Positions 8,701 to 14,756 of a stretch of 24,541 nt of DNA are shown here, piece after piece. Within the stretch, counting starts at the first letter, position 1; each line of letters begins with the position of its first letter. This DNA is from Turicibacter sp. UBA7094 (lineage in GTDB: Bacteria; Bacillota_I; Bacilli_A; MOL361; Turicibacteraceae). Under the pieces are notes generated by a model. The model was not told the origin of the DNA, searched no databases, and was given only the letters and a program-made list of their open reading frames with translations. The position numbers and the translations under genes are program-made. The DNA lies in contig DKYS01000104.1 of assembly GCA_002493395.1 (NCBI GenBank), positions 1 through 24,541 of the forward strand, read 5' to 3'.

Positions 8701-9275
8701 CCTAACTCTTCGTAGTCCATCACTTCAATCTTTTGAATCTCATGTGATGTGCGGAATCCATCGAAGAAGTGTAAAAACGGAACGCTTGATTTAATCGCCG
8801 CTAAATGGGCAACTCCACCTAAGTCCATAACTTCTTGAACCGAACTTGTCGATAACATCGCAAATCCTGTTTGGCGAGCAGCATAAATATCTTGATGATC
8901 CCCGAAGATTGATAATGATTGCGCAGCAATAGCACGGGCTGAAACGTGAATAACCCCTGGTAATAATTCACCTGCAATTTTATACATATTAGGAATTTTT
9001 AATAATAACCCTTGTGATGCTGTGTAAGTCGTTGTTAACGCACCCGCTTGTAACGATCCATGAACCGTTCCAGCTGCCCCCGCTTCTGATTGCATCTCCA
9101 CCAATTTTACTGGAGCGCCAAATAAATTTTTCTTACCTTGTGATGCCCATAAATCTGTATACTCCGCCATTGGTGTAGACGGTGTAATCGGATAAATCCC
9201 TGCTACTTCCGTAAACGCATAAGAAACATGCGCCGCTGCCTGGCATCCGTCCATTGATTGGAACACTTTAGACAT
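5703..9275 (-). CDS. nifJ: Pyruvate:ferredoxin (flavodoxin) oxidoreductase, single chain
   Basis: This enzyme oxidises pyruvate and CoA to acetyl-CoA and CO2 while reducing ferredoxin or flavodoxin; it is the anaerobic counterpart of pyruvate dehydrogenase. The 1190-residue chain is the full-length fused form. In order: the N-terminal domain with YPITPSTPMAEYTDLW; two ferredoxin-type [4Fe-4S] motifs, CIQCNQCAYVCP (about residue 690) and CTGCEVCAHICP (about 745); the third cluster/TPP region with GACAGCGETPY (about 820) and NATGCSSIYG; and the TPP site GDGWAYDIGYGG (about 970) with DTEVYSNTGGQ. All expected cysteines are present. GGGAGG sits 9 nt before the ATG. It has its own promoter and terminator, so it is monocistronic. 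nifJ is the usual symbol; nothing links it to nitrogen fixation here. Confidence 0.97.
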   Translation of the reverse strand: MSKVFQSMDGCQAAAHVSYAFTEVAGIYPITPSTPMAEYTDLWASQGKKNLFGAPVKLVEMQSEAGAAGTVHGSLQAGALTTTYTASQGLLLKIPNMYKIAGELLPGVIHVSARAIAAQSLSIFGDHQDIYAARQTGFAMLSTSSVQEVMDLGGVAHLAAIKSSVPFLHFFDGFRTSHEIQKIEVMDYEELGKLLDYDKVREFRSRAINPNHPVTKGSAQNDDVYFQTREVQNKYYEAVPAIVADYMEKISEITGREYKPFMYYGAEDATEIIVAMGSITETIKETVDYLIKNEGRKVGVITVHLYRPFSSEYFFNVLPKTVERIAVLDRTKEPGATSEPLCLDIRSIFHGHENAPKIVGGRFGLSSKDTTPSHIVAIYDNLAGEMKDDFTVGIIDDVTFKSLPVKEEVMVLNDDVTEALFFGLGSDGTIGANKNTIKIIGENTDLYAQAYFAYDSKKSGGLTRSNLRFGKDVIRAPYLVSTPSFVSCSMDTYVGKYDMISGLRQGGTFLLNTVHSADEIVEQMPNSFKKLLAQKQAKFYIIDAVTLAKEIGLGRRTNTIMQSAFFKLNEQIMPYERAKELMKKYVEKLYSRKGEAIIAMNFAAIDKGAEGLVEVTVDPAWVNLADEETKVREERPHFVETIADVINHSKGDTLPVSAFVDYADGTMPNGTAAYEKRGIANFVPKWIEENCIQCNQCAYVCPHAVIRPFLVTEAEKEKAPEGTRTLKAIGKGLDGLEYCIQVSTLDCTGCEVCAHICPGKKGNKALVMVPIGEELEAGQAARADYFFNEVTYKDDLLPKTTVKGSQFAQPLFEFSGACAGCGETPYISLLTRLFGDRMTIANATGCSSIYGASFPATPYTTNAEGKGPAWANSLFEDNAEFGFGMHIAAETLRSRIGLLMEENMGTVDAELAGLFTKWLDNRYNGEITKALAPQLEVAIANSSNEAVKEILDLKDYLVKQSNWIIGGDGWAYDIGYGGLDHVIANNEDVNILVLDTEVYSNTGGQSSKSSREASIAKFTASGKPGKKKDLAAIAMSYGHVYVAQVSHGANQAQVIKAMMEAEKHEGPSIVIAYSPCIAHGIKGGLANSMSQAKLATECGYWPTFRFNPQLLEAGKNPLQIDSKAPNWDKYRDFLMSEARYAQVTKINPEHAEELLEANRRDAQRRFRQLQRMAALDFSDEVELEETKTEE

Positions 9276-9318
9276 AAATCTTAACCTCCCTCATTAATCC
9301 TATATTAGAAATACGTTC

Positions 9319-9347
9319 ATTATACTATACTTAACCTTTCAAAACAA
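9319..9347 (-). promoter_or_regulatory. Promoter of the pyruvate:ferredoxin oxidoreductase gene
   Basis: On the minus strand TTGTTT (9347-9342), a 17-base spacer, then a perfect TATAAT (9324-9319). The predicted start near 9312 gives a short leader of about 37 nt containing the GGGAGG ribosome site. Confidence 0.7.
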
Positions 9348-9539
9348 TAATAGTAAAATGTTTCCACAATGATTCTAGCATTTTTTAACATTATAATCAA
9401 TTAATGTTTTAACCCCCAATCTCCACTTTATCGAATCCATTTTCATACCTCGCTTAAATCATGATTCAATTCGATAAAAGAAGAATCTTTAATTGTTACA
9501 CCCTTAGTATATCTAACCCTTAAAAACTTTCAAAATCAT

Positions 9540-9567
9540 TTGCATTTATTTTTTAAAACATTATAAT
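9540..9567 (+). promoter_or_regulatory. Candidate promoter of a small RNA
   Basis: TTGCAT at 9540-9545, a 16-base spacer and a perfect TATAAT at 9562-9567 predict a plus-strand start near 9574. No protein gene follows; the next element is a terminator hairpin beginning about 25 nt later. Confidence 0.45.
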
Positions 9568-9573
9568 CATTTA

Positions 9574-9639
9574 AAAGGAATTTCTCCTAGACCTCATAAA
9601 AAAACTTACAGGGCCACTTACTCCCCTTGTAAGTTTTTT
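9574..9639 (+). ncRNA. Candidate small RNA, about 66 nt (predicted)
   Basis: The call rests on a promoter-like pair ending at 9567 and an intrinsic terminator at 9599-9639, with no open frame between. The predicted transcript would have a small 5' AGGA/TCCT stem (9576-9588) and the terminator hairpin as its 3' end. No known RNA family was recognised. The alternative is that the hairpin is a leftover terminator of a decayed gene. Direction is inferred from the better promoter on the plus strand. Confidence 0.3.
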
Positions 9640-9645
9640 GAGGTC
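9590..9645. terminator. Orphan bidirectional terminator hairpin
   Basis: A perfect 12-bp stem pairs 9599-9610 with 9628-9639, with A7 on one side and T6 on the other, so it works on paper in both directions. A further 6 bp, GACCTC (9590-9595) with GAGGTC (9640-9645), extends it past a 3-nt bulge. No protein gene ends nearby. Confidence 0.7.
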
Positions 9646-10074
9646 AGACCAAACATTTCCCTGGATTAAAAACCTTTTTATTTAACAGATAGCAAAGAGC
9701 TCCATCATAACGATTCAACTCTTTTCAAGACCTCGTTTATCCTCTTCAATGCCTGACATCTTGATTAATAACCATCTATTTTTTAGAATAAATCTCTTTC
9801 TTTTCACACGTCATAATCTATGCGTCTAGTTACGATTAGGTTCCCCTAAATATTTAAACCAGCCTCATCACTCACCGAATGTTCTGACAACAAAGCCGAC
9901 GAACAAACATTAATACACCCTACTTTAATTTCGTCTGGATACCTATTAAATGATATGTTTTTACTCAGTTCTTTAGACATTAAAAAAAATCAATCGCAAC
10001 TCTAATTAAAGATTTTATCCTTATTATATATAAAAATGCACCGGCGTCTAAAAATAAGAACATTTTTACAAAAT

Positions 10075-10099
10075 AAAAAGGACCCTTCCGGTCCTTTTT
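10075..10099 (-). terminator. Terminator downstream of the micro-protein genes
   Basis: A 10-bp stem, AAAAAGGACC (10075-10084) with GGTCCTTTTT (10090-10099), around the loop CTTCC. It lies 56 nt past the stop of the second micro-protein gene on the minus strand and is flanked by a U run in that direction. Confidence 0.8.
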
Positions 10100-10154
10100 A
10101 CCCACCTTAATGGTGACTACCATTCACTTTTTATTACTGTCTATTATTTACTAA

Positions 10155-10241
10155 TTAGCAAGCCATTCTACCGCAGCAGCAGCTAATGATAACTAATAAA
10201 ATAAATAAAACTAAGATAAATGCACAATTGTTTCCAAACAT
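10155..10241 (-). CDS. YjcZ-like hydrophobic micro-protein A (28 aa)
   Basis: The peptide starts MFGNNCAF, continues with a single hydrophobic helix (about residues 7-19, rich in Ile, Leu, Val, Phe), and ends SCCCGRMAC. Five of 28 residues are cysteine (6, 21, 22, 23, 28). This build, a short Gly/Asn/Cys head, one membrane segment and a Gly/Cys tail, resembles the YjcZ family of small Bacillus sporulation-associated proteins; exact function is unknown. GAGGAG lies about 9 nt before the ATG. It is the downstream member of a tandem pair; the first 19 codons differ from the upstream copy at only about six bases, indicating recent duplication. The family call is from pattern, not alignment. Confidence 0.75.
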   Translation of the reverse strand: MFGNNCAFILVLFILLVIISCCCGRMAC

Positions 10242-10285
10242 AATAAATCTCTCCTCAATAATTAACGATAGTTTAGGGTTAGGGT

Positions 10286-10305
10286 TAAGCTCCTACTTGA
10301 GCTTA
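10286..10305. other. Hairpin between the two micro-protein genes
   Basis: A 7-bp stem TAAGCTC (10286-10292) with GAGCTTA (10299-10305) and a 6-nt loop lies in the 92-bp gap between the paralogues. It has no U run, so it is not an evident terminator. It could stabilise or separate the two messages. Confidence 0.5.
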
Positions 10306-10333
10306 CGATTACTTTTACTTCATTTTATCACTC

Positions 10334-10426
10334 TTAGCACATACCAAATCCGCATCCACATCCGCATCCGATGATAACTAATAAGATAAATAAAACTAAG
10401 ATAAATGCACAACCATTTCCGAACAT
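10334..10426 (-). CDS. YjcZ-like hydrophobic micro-protein B (30 aa)
   Basis: It starts MFGNGCAF, has the same hydrophobic core as its neighbour (FILVLFILLVII, residues 8-19) and ends in an alternating Gly-Cys tail, GCGCGCGFGMC. Cysteines are at 6, 21, 23, 25 and 30. AAAGGAG lies 9 nt before the ATG. It is the first gene of a two-gene unit on the minus strand, behind a promoter resembling those of mother-cell sporulation sigma factors. A membrane or spore-coat-associated role is likely from the family resemblance but not shown. Both copies are too short for standard gene callers. Cysteine and glycine replaced different residues in the two tails, so the tails have diverged while the head and helix are nearly identical. 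Confidence 0.8.
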   Translation of the reverse strand: MFGNGCAFILVLFILLVIIGCGCGCGFGMC

Positions 10427-10473
10427 AATCTCAACTCCTTTCCAACCTTTCCACTCAGTTTCCTGAGCTAATA

Positions 10474-10500
10474 TATCCTATGAAATTTTCGTAATTTGGT
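10474..10500 (-). promoter_or_regulatory. Candidate sporulation (sigma-K/sigma-E type) promoter of the micro-protein genes
   Basis: On the minus strand AC (10500-10499), a 16-base spacer, and CATAGGATA (10482-10474) match the sigma-K consensus AC-N16/17-CATANNNTA known from Bacillus. No good sigma-A pair was found; TATATT nearby lacks a -35. The leader downstream carries a GAAA-tetraloop hairpin, CTCAG-GAAA-CTGAG (10467-10454). Confidence 0.5.
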
Positions 10501-10543
10501 TTATGTTTTTACTCAAATTCCACAAAAACCTACCAAAAAAATA

Positions 10544-10572
10544 TTGTTCCAAAATTTGAAAAATGATATGAT
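10544..10572 (+). promoter_or_regulatory. Promoter of the PrsA-like foldase gene
   Basis: TTGTTC (10544-10549), a 17-base spacer and TATGAT (10567-10572) form a good vegetative promoter. It predicts a start near 10579 and a leader of about 34 nt, which excludes the longer reading frame beginning at 10496. Confidence 0.7.
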
Positions 10573-10612
10573 TAAACACGTTAAATCAAACAAAATAGAG
10601 GATGTGAACGTA

Positions 10613-12202
10613 ATGAAAAAGTACTTCCTAGCAACAGCCGCCGTTGCAACAACGCTATTTCTTGGTGCCTGTTCAAATAAAAATGAAATTGGTATGAGCG
10701 TACCAAATGGAAACGAAAAATTTATTACTTCTGATGCTGGTAATATTACGAAGCAACAAGTATTTGATAAAATGGTTTCCGAAGCAGGATTAAGTGCTTT
10801 ATTAGACTTAGTCGACTACGACGTTTTATCTCAACAATACGAAATTGATCAAACAGAAGTTGATAAAATCATCGACCAATATAAAGAGAAAAACCAAAAC
10901 TTTGATGAGTTTTTAGTCACTCAAGGATTTAAAGATGAAGCAGAACTTCGACAATATATTGAGCTAAGCCTATATCGTCAAAAAGTTGCCGATGAACTTG
11001 CCGTCGTAACAGATGAAGATCTAGAAGCAGCCTATGCCAAATCATATGAGATTGGTGCTCGTCATATTTTAGTCGCTGATGAAGAGACAGCAAAAGAAAT
11101 CATTAAAAAATTAGATGAAGCAGAAGACAAAGAAGCAACGTTCCAAGAATTAGCGAAAGAATACGGAACGGATGGAACAAAAGATAACGGGGGTGACCTT
11201 GGAACCTTTAGTCAAGGTCAAATGGTTAGTGAGTTTGAAGACGCAGCCTATGCTCTTGAATTAGGAACTTACACGAAGGAACCTGTTAAAACACAATTTG
11301 GATACCACGTGATTTATAAATACTTTGAGGGTGAGAAACAACCGTTTGAAGACATTAAAGACGAATTAACTGAAAAAGTACGCGCACAAAAAGTATCAAA
11401 TGAATCATTTATCGCTGCTCTTGCGCAAAAACGTGAAGAAGCTGGATTTACATTAATGAACGATTTCTTAGAGGATCAATATTTAGAAGTATCAGAGACT
11501 TATGAAAAATCAAAAGAATCAAGCCAATCAGTCGTTGCTAAAATCAACGATCATGAATATACAGTTGAACAATTATACAATGAATTAGTTCCTGCTTACG
11601 GACTTTCAGATGGTATTTCATTAATTGATGGAAAACTTTTAGAAAAAAAATACCCAGTTGATAAAAAAGCCATTAAAGAATTAATCGACCAATTTAAAGT
11701 TGCCTATGGAACAAACTACTACGCAGCTATGGCACAAAACGGATTAAACAATGATGATGAAATCTATGAATACTTTAAACTTGCCCACTTACAAGATGCT
11801 GCCTTAGCTGAAGCTTACCCAATTACAGATGAAATGTTACAAAAACTATATGATGAAAAATATGGTGAAGCAGCTCAAGCTCAAAATGAAGAAGAAGCAG
11901 AATCAACAGATGCAGAAGGAACAACTGAAGAACAAACTGAAGTGAAATCATTTGATGAAGTGAAAGATGAACTCGAATCATTAGCTCGTCAACAGGAATA
12001 TACACAATTACGATTAGAAACTTTATTAATTAAATTCCGCTCAGAAGCTAACTTTAAATTTGCAGACGAAACATTACAAAAACGTTATGAAACAATTGTA
12101 GCAAATATTGAAGAACAAGCAGCAGCTGAAGAAGCGGCTCGTAATGCCCAACCTACTGATGAGCAAACACCAGTAGAAACTAATCAAGAAACAGCTGAAT
12201 AA
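10613..12202 (+). CDS. prsA: PrsA/SurA-like lipoprotein foldase with a duplicated chaperone module
   Basis: A membrane-anchored extracytoplasmic foldase that helps secreted proteins fold outside the membrane. I start at ATG 10613 (529 residues): AGAGGATG precedes it, and it opens with a lipoprotein signal, MKKYFLATAA to LGAC, with lipidated Cys20. A SurA-type N-domain (about 44-146) is followed by a parvulin peptidyl-prolyl isomerase domain (about 147-238: ARHILV, GGDLGTFSQGQM, QFGYHVI). After helix FEDIKDEL (245-252) comes a second SurA-type module (about 306-419) that lacks a second parvulin. In its place is an acidic Glu/Gln/Thr linker (420-444), followed by a matching FDEVKDEL helix (447-454). 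The tail is Ala/Glu/Gln-rich. Usual PrsA length is about 280-300, so this is nearly doubled. It is monocistronic. Confidence 0.88.
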   Translation: MKKYFLATAAVATTLFLGACSNKNEIGMSVPNGNEKFITSDAGNITKQQVFDKMVSEAGLSALLDLVDYDVLSQQYEIDQTEVDKIIDQYKEKNQNFDEFLVTQGFKDEAELRQYIELSLYRQKVADELAVVTDEDLEAAYAKSYEIGARHILVADEETAKEIIKKLDEAEDKEATFQELAKEYGTDGTKDNGGDLGTFSQGQMVSEFEDAAYALELGTYTKEPVKTQFGYHVIYKYFEGEKQPFEDIKDELTEKVRAQKVSNESFIAALAQKREEAGFTLMNDFLEDQYLEVSETYEKSKESSQSVVAKINDHEYTVEQLYNELVPAYGLSDGISLIDGKLLEKKYPVDKKAIKELIDQFKVAYGTNYYAAMAQNGLNNDDEIYEYFKLAHLQDAALAEAYPITDEMLQKLYDEKYGEAAQAQNEEEAESTDAEGTTEEQTEVKSFDEVKDELESLARQQEYTQLRLETLLIKFRSEANFKFADETLQKRYETIVANIEEQAAAEEAARNAQPTDEQTPVETNQETAE

Positions 12203-12244
12203 AAAAAGAGTGATTGGTCTAAATCGACCAATCACTCTTTTTTT
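12201..12244. terminator. Convergent bidirectional terminator (prsA / yhaM)
   Basis: A 19-bp stem pairs 12201-12219 with 12226-12244 around a 6-nt loop, with A and T runs on both sides. It begins inside the prsA stop codon on one side and overlaps the yhaM stop on the other, so both genes use it. Confidence 0.93.
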
Positions 12245-13172
12245 ATTTATGACGATAAAATCTTCGATTATCTAGCATAGGAATTCTATCACTCATTTCT
12301 CCTGCTGGGCAATGTTGCAATGCCATCGTCGCCGCCGTCATTTTGGCAGATACAACATCTAAATAGTGGAGTAATTCCGCCTCAATAATCATCGGTTCTT
12401 TTGGCGATCCCCACTCCATTTTTCCATGATGGGCAATAATCAAATGTTTTAAGAATAATACTTCATCACCTTGATAACCTAGCTCACGTGATGCCTCATC
12501 AATCATTGAAACCATCATATTAATATGACCAATCATTAATCCTTCTAATGTATATTCTGTCTTAATGCATTTTTCATAATTCATTTCAAATAGTTTTCCA
12601 AGGTCATGCAGAATAATTCCAGCGTATAGCAATTCTTTATTAACAATCGGATAGAGTTCGCAATAAGCAGCCCCTATTTTCAACATCTCATAGACATGTT
12701 GAGCAAGTCCCGATCGAAAAGCGTGGTGCATTCGACTCGCTGCTGGATGAACATAAAACTGTTGTTCATATTTTGTTAGGAAATAATGAAGAATCTCCTT
12801 ATAATGTCCCTCTTGCATTTGATCCATAAAGTGTTCGATATTAGCCTTTAATGAATCAACGGTCATTAAAGAAGACTCAACATAATCGGCGGGATTAACC
12901 TCTCCCTCTACAACAGAGATTGATTCAATATTCCACTGTTTTTGGGCATTATACAGTTGAACTAATCCCTTTACAGTAACTACCTGACCTACCGCAAAGG
13001 CATCTAATTCATTGGGTTTTACACTCCATTTATTAGCAAAAATAGACCCACTCTTATCAACGAATTCAAATTTTAAATACGGTTTTTGTGCTGCTGTTCG
13101 TAACGATTGAACAGATTTAATCATGACTGTTAACGTTACATCTTCTTTTGCCTTTAGATCTTTAATTTGCAT
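12243..13172 (-). CDS. yhaM: YhaM-type 3'-5' exoribonuclease (OB fold + HD domain)
   Basis: YhaM is a metal-dependent 3'-to-5' exonuclease that trims RNA ends in Gram-positive bacteria. The 309-residue protein matches the family's usual 310-315. The N-terminal OB-fold (about 1-95) is followed by an HD phosphohydrolase domain with PAASRMHHAFRSGLAQHV, LLYAGIILHDLGK (metal-binding His189-Asp190), IAHHGKMEWGSPKEP and a C-terminal LDNRRFY. I use ATG 13172, with AGGTGAT just upstream inside hemZ; a GTG 9 nt earlier would sit on that ribosome site. It overlaps the hemZ end by 11 bases, so translation is probably coupled. Confidence 0.92.
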   Translation of the reverse strand: MQIKDLKAKEDVTLTVMIKSVQSLRTAAQKPYLKFEFVDKSGSIFANKWSVKPNELDAFAVGQVVTVKGLVQLYNAQKQWNIESISVVEGEVNPADYVESSLMTVDSLKANIEHFMDQMQEGHYKEILHYFLTKYEQQFYVHPAASRMHHAFRSGLAQHVYEMLKIGAAYCELYPIVNKELLYAGIILHDLGKLFEMNYEKCIKTEYTLEGLMIGHINMMVSMIDEASRELGYQGDEVLFLKHLIIAHHGKMEWGSPKEPMIIEAELLHYLDVVSAKMTAATMALQHCPAGEMSDRIPMLDNRRFYRHK

Positions 13173-14643
13173 GTGTATCACCTATCTCCAAACTTTCAAT
13201 GAGTGTTTCTATTTTCTTATGCGCATATGCGTGATAAGAATCAATATACGTTTTTAAATCCTTTGGATTGTGAACTGAAGTTCCAATTAAATACTTACTT
13301 GACGCTCCAACACCGAGCCCTAAAATATTTTGAGCCTCTTCCATAATTAAAATATTATAAATACTCTCCTGCCCTGCCTTCGAGTATCCAATATTCTCCA
13401 TATTTCCTGAAATATTTTTTTGGCGATATAAATAATAAGGAATATAATCGTTCGCCTTAGCAAAATCATACGTCATTTGCCCCATACGCTGTAACTCTTC
13501 CTTAGATGCCGTCGTATAAAGTCCACGATTTTTCGTTATTTTTGAGCGGCGTTTAAAGGCTAGCATATGAACAGTTAAAGATTCTGGCTGTAACTTCTCT
13601 ATCTCTTTTAAACTATAGGCTAACTCTTCACACCCTTCGTTAGGAAGCCCAACAATTAGATCCATATTTATATTATCGAATCCGTACTGCTTAGCGAGGT
13701 AATACTTTTCAATCACATCCTCAACCGTATGATGGCGACCAATCTCATCAAGTGTTTGTTGATGAAACGACTGCGGATTGATACTAATGCGATGAATCCC
13801 ATACTGCTTTAATAACGCCAATTTATCGGCGGTAATCGTATCTGGACGTCCCGCTTCAACGGTAATTTCACGGACCTCATTCGCATTGGCTAAATATTGA
13901 TAAACAGTCGTCAATAACATTTCAAACTGCTCTTTTGTCAGCGTTGTAGCTGTTCCTCCACCAAAATAAATAGAGGTAACCTTAATGCCTCTTTCTTTAA
14001 CAAATGCCCCAACCATCTTAATTTCCTCTAAAAGAGATTCTAAAAAGGGAGCGACCCACTTTTTAAAGGGCTGGTAAGCGTATGCCGCAAAGGTGCAATA
14101 CGCACAACGGGTTGGACAAAAAGGAATTCCGATGTAAATGCTAATTTCATGATGAATCGTATGCAAATCTGGAATGACTTTTAACTGATGATTAGCAACT
14201 TCTAACAATAAGTCCATCTTCTCATCTGAGACTAAATACTCATCTTGCATATACGCTCTTATTTCATCATCACGATAACCGCGTTTTTTCATTCCATGAA
14301 TAAGCTTGGTTGGTCGCATCCCATTTAGTAACCCCCAAGGTTGAACCCGTCCAGTTTGTTGTTGTAATAAAAGTAAGTAAACAGCCAAATAGGCGTATTT
14401 ACGAATTTTAGTTTCTTGGCCGCTAATCATTTCCTTATTTACGGTTTGCGTCACACCATTTAGTTCCCCAGTTACCAAAAGCTGATTCCCACTTTGATTC
14501 TCCGTAAATTTAAAAACTAATTCCGGCGTTGCCGATTGATTCATCACCGAGTTTTCATAGAAGGTTTGATTTAATACTTGCATGGCACTTAAAATAAGCT
14601 CATCCTCAATTCCCTCTACCTTAATATGGACAATATCCGTCAT
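13162..14643 (-). CDS. hemZ: HemZ-type radical SAM protein (coproporphyrinogen dehydrogenase-like)
   Basis: A member of the HemN/HemW/HemZ radical SAM group. Bacillus HemZ is annotated as an oxygen-independent coproporphyrinogen oxidase, but members of this group may be heme chaperones or have other roles. The 493-residue protein has an N-terminal non-catalytic region of about 165 residues typical of HemZ. Then comes YIGIPFCPTRCAYCTF with the cluster-binding Cys176, Cys180 and Cys183 (CxxxCxxC), the SAM-site YFGGGTAT, and DLIVGLPNE. The start ATG 14643 has GGAG 8 nt upstream; a GTG at 14652 would be too close to it. The gene begins just after the pullulanase terminator and overlaps yhaM. No other heme genes are near. 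Confidence 0.9.
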   Translation of the reverse strand: MTDIVHIKVEGIEDELILSAMQVLNQTFYENSVMNQSATPELVFKFTENQSGNQLLVTGELNGVTQTVNKEMISGQETKIRKYAYLAVYLLLLQQQTGRVQPWGLLNGMRPTKLIHGMKKRGYRDDEIRAYMQDEYLVSDEKMDLLLEVANHQLKVIPDLHTIHHEISIYIGIPFCPTRCAYCTFAAYAYQPFKKWVAPFLESLLEEIKMVGAFVKERGIKVTSIYFGGGTATTLTKEQFEMLLTTVYQYLANANEVREITVEAGRPDTITADKLALLKQYGIHRISINPQSFHQQTLDEIGRHHTVEDVIEKYYLAKQYGFDNINMDLIVGLPNEGCEELAYSLKEIEKLQPESLTVHMLAFKRRSKITKNRGLYTTASKEELQRMGQMTYDFAKANDYIPYYLYRQKNISGNMENIGYSKAGQESIYNILIMEEAQNILGLGVGASSKYLIGTSVHNPKDLKTYIDSYHAYAHKKIETLIESLEIGDTHAN

Positions 14644-14665
14644 GATGTGCACTCCATTTCCGAAT

Positions 14666-14695
14666 AAAAAATCCTTAGCAGTGCTAAGGATTTTT
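14666..14695 (-). terminator. Terminator between pulA and hemZ
   Basis: A perfect 13-bp stem pairs 14667-14679 with 14683-14695 across a 3-nt loop AGT, with a U run on the minus strand. It lies only 23 nt upstream of the hemZ start, leaving no room for a separate hemZ promoter downstream of it. Confidence 0.9.
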
Positions 14696-14756
14696 CACTA
14701 TCTATTTTGATTTAAGCCTAATCATCACCTCAAAGTTTTACCCTTAAAAACCCGTG

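Larger units (their letters stand above)
9348..10074. other. Long stretch without a convincing protein gene
   Basis: About 730 bp show no open frame with a ribosome binding site and recognisable protein. The content is structural. There is a 13-base direct repeat, AACATTATAATCA, at 9387-9399 and 9557-9569. A 10-bp inverted repeat, TTTATCGAAT, occurs at 9427-9436 with its mirror at 9469-9478, enclosing the palindrome AATCATGATT (9457-9466). A promoter-terminator pair at 9540-9645 is listed separately. A small TTAGG-TTCC-CCTAA dyad lies at 9836-9849. It could be a decayed gene region or one hosting small RNAs. Confidence 0.6.
10187..10428. repeat. Tandem duplication of the micro-protein gene (185-bp period)
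   Basis: The blocks 10187-10243 and 10372-10428 are nearly identical for about 57 bases, covering the start, head and membrane-segment codons of both micro-protein genes. The sequence between (tails and spacer) is not alike. Similarity persists at synonymous positions, suggesting recent duplication or gene conversion. Confidence 0.8.

Noticed and set aside
9846..9980. 44-codon minus-strand ORF in the gene-free region (MSKELSKN...)
   Set aside because: No ribosome binding site precedes the ATG (only a T run), there is no promoter, and I recognise no family. A chance ORF is likelier.
10272..10286. Telomere-like TTAGGGTTAGGG
   Set aside because: Only two units in a bacterial intergenic spacer; treated as coincidence.
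10186..10374. 62-codon plus-strand ORF over the micro-protein genes
   Set aside because: It is antisense to the two micro-proteins, has no ribosome site, and its content is explained by the duplicated minus-strand codons.
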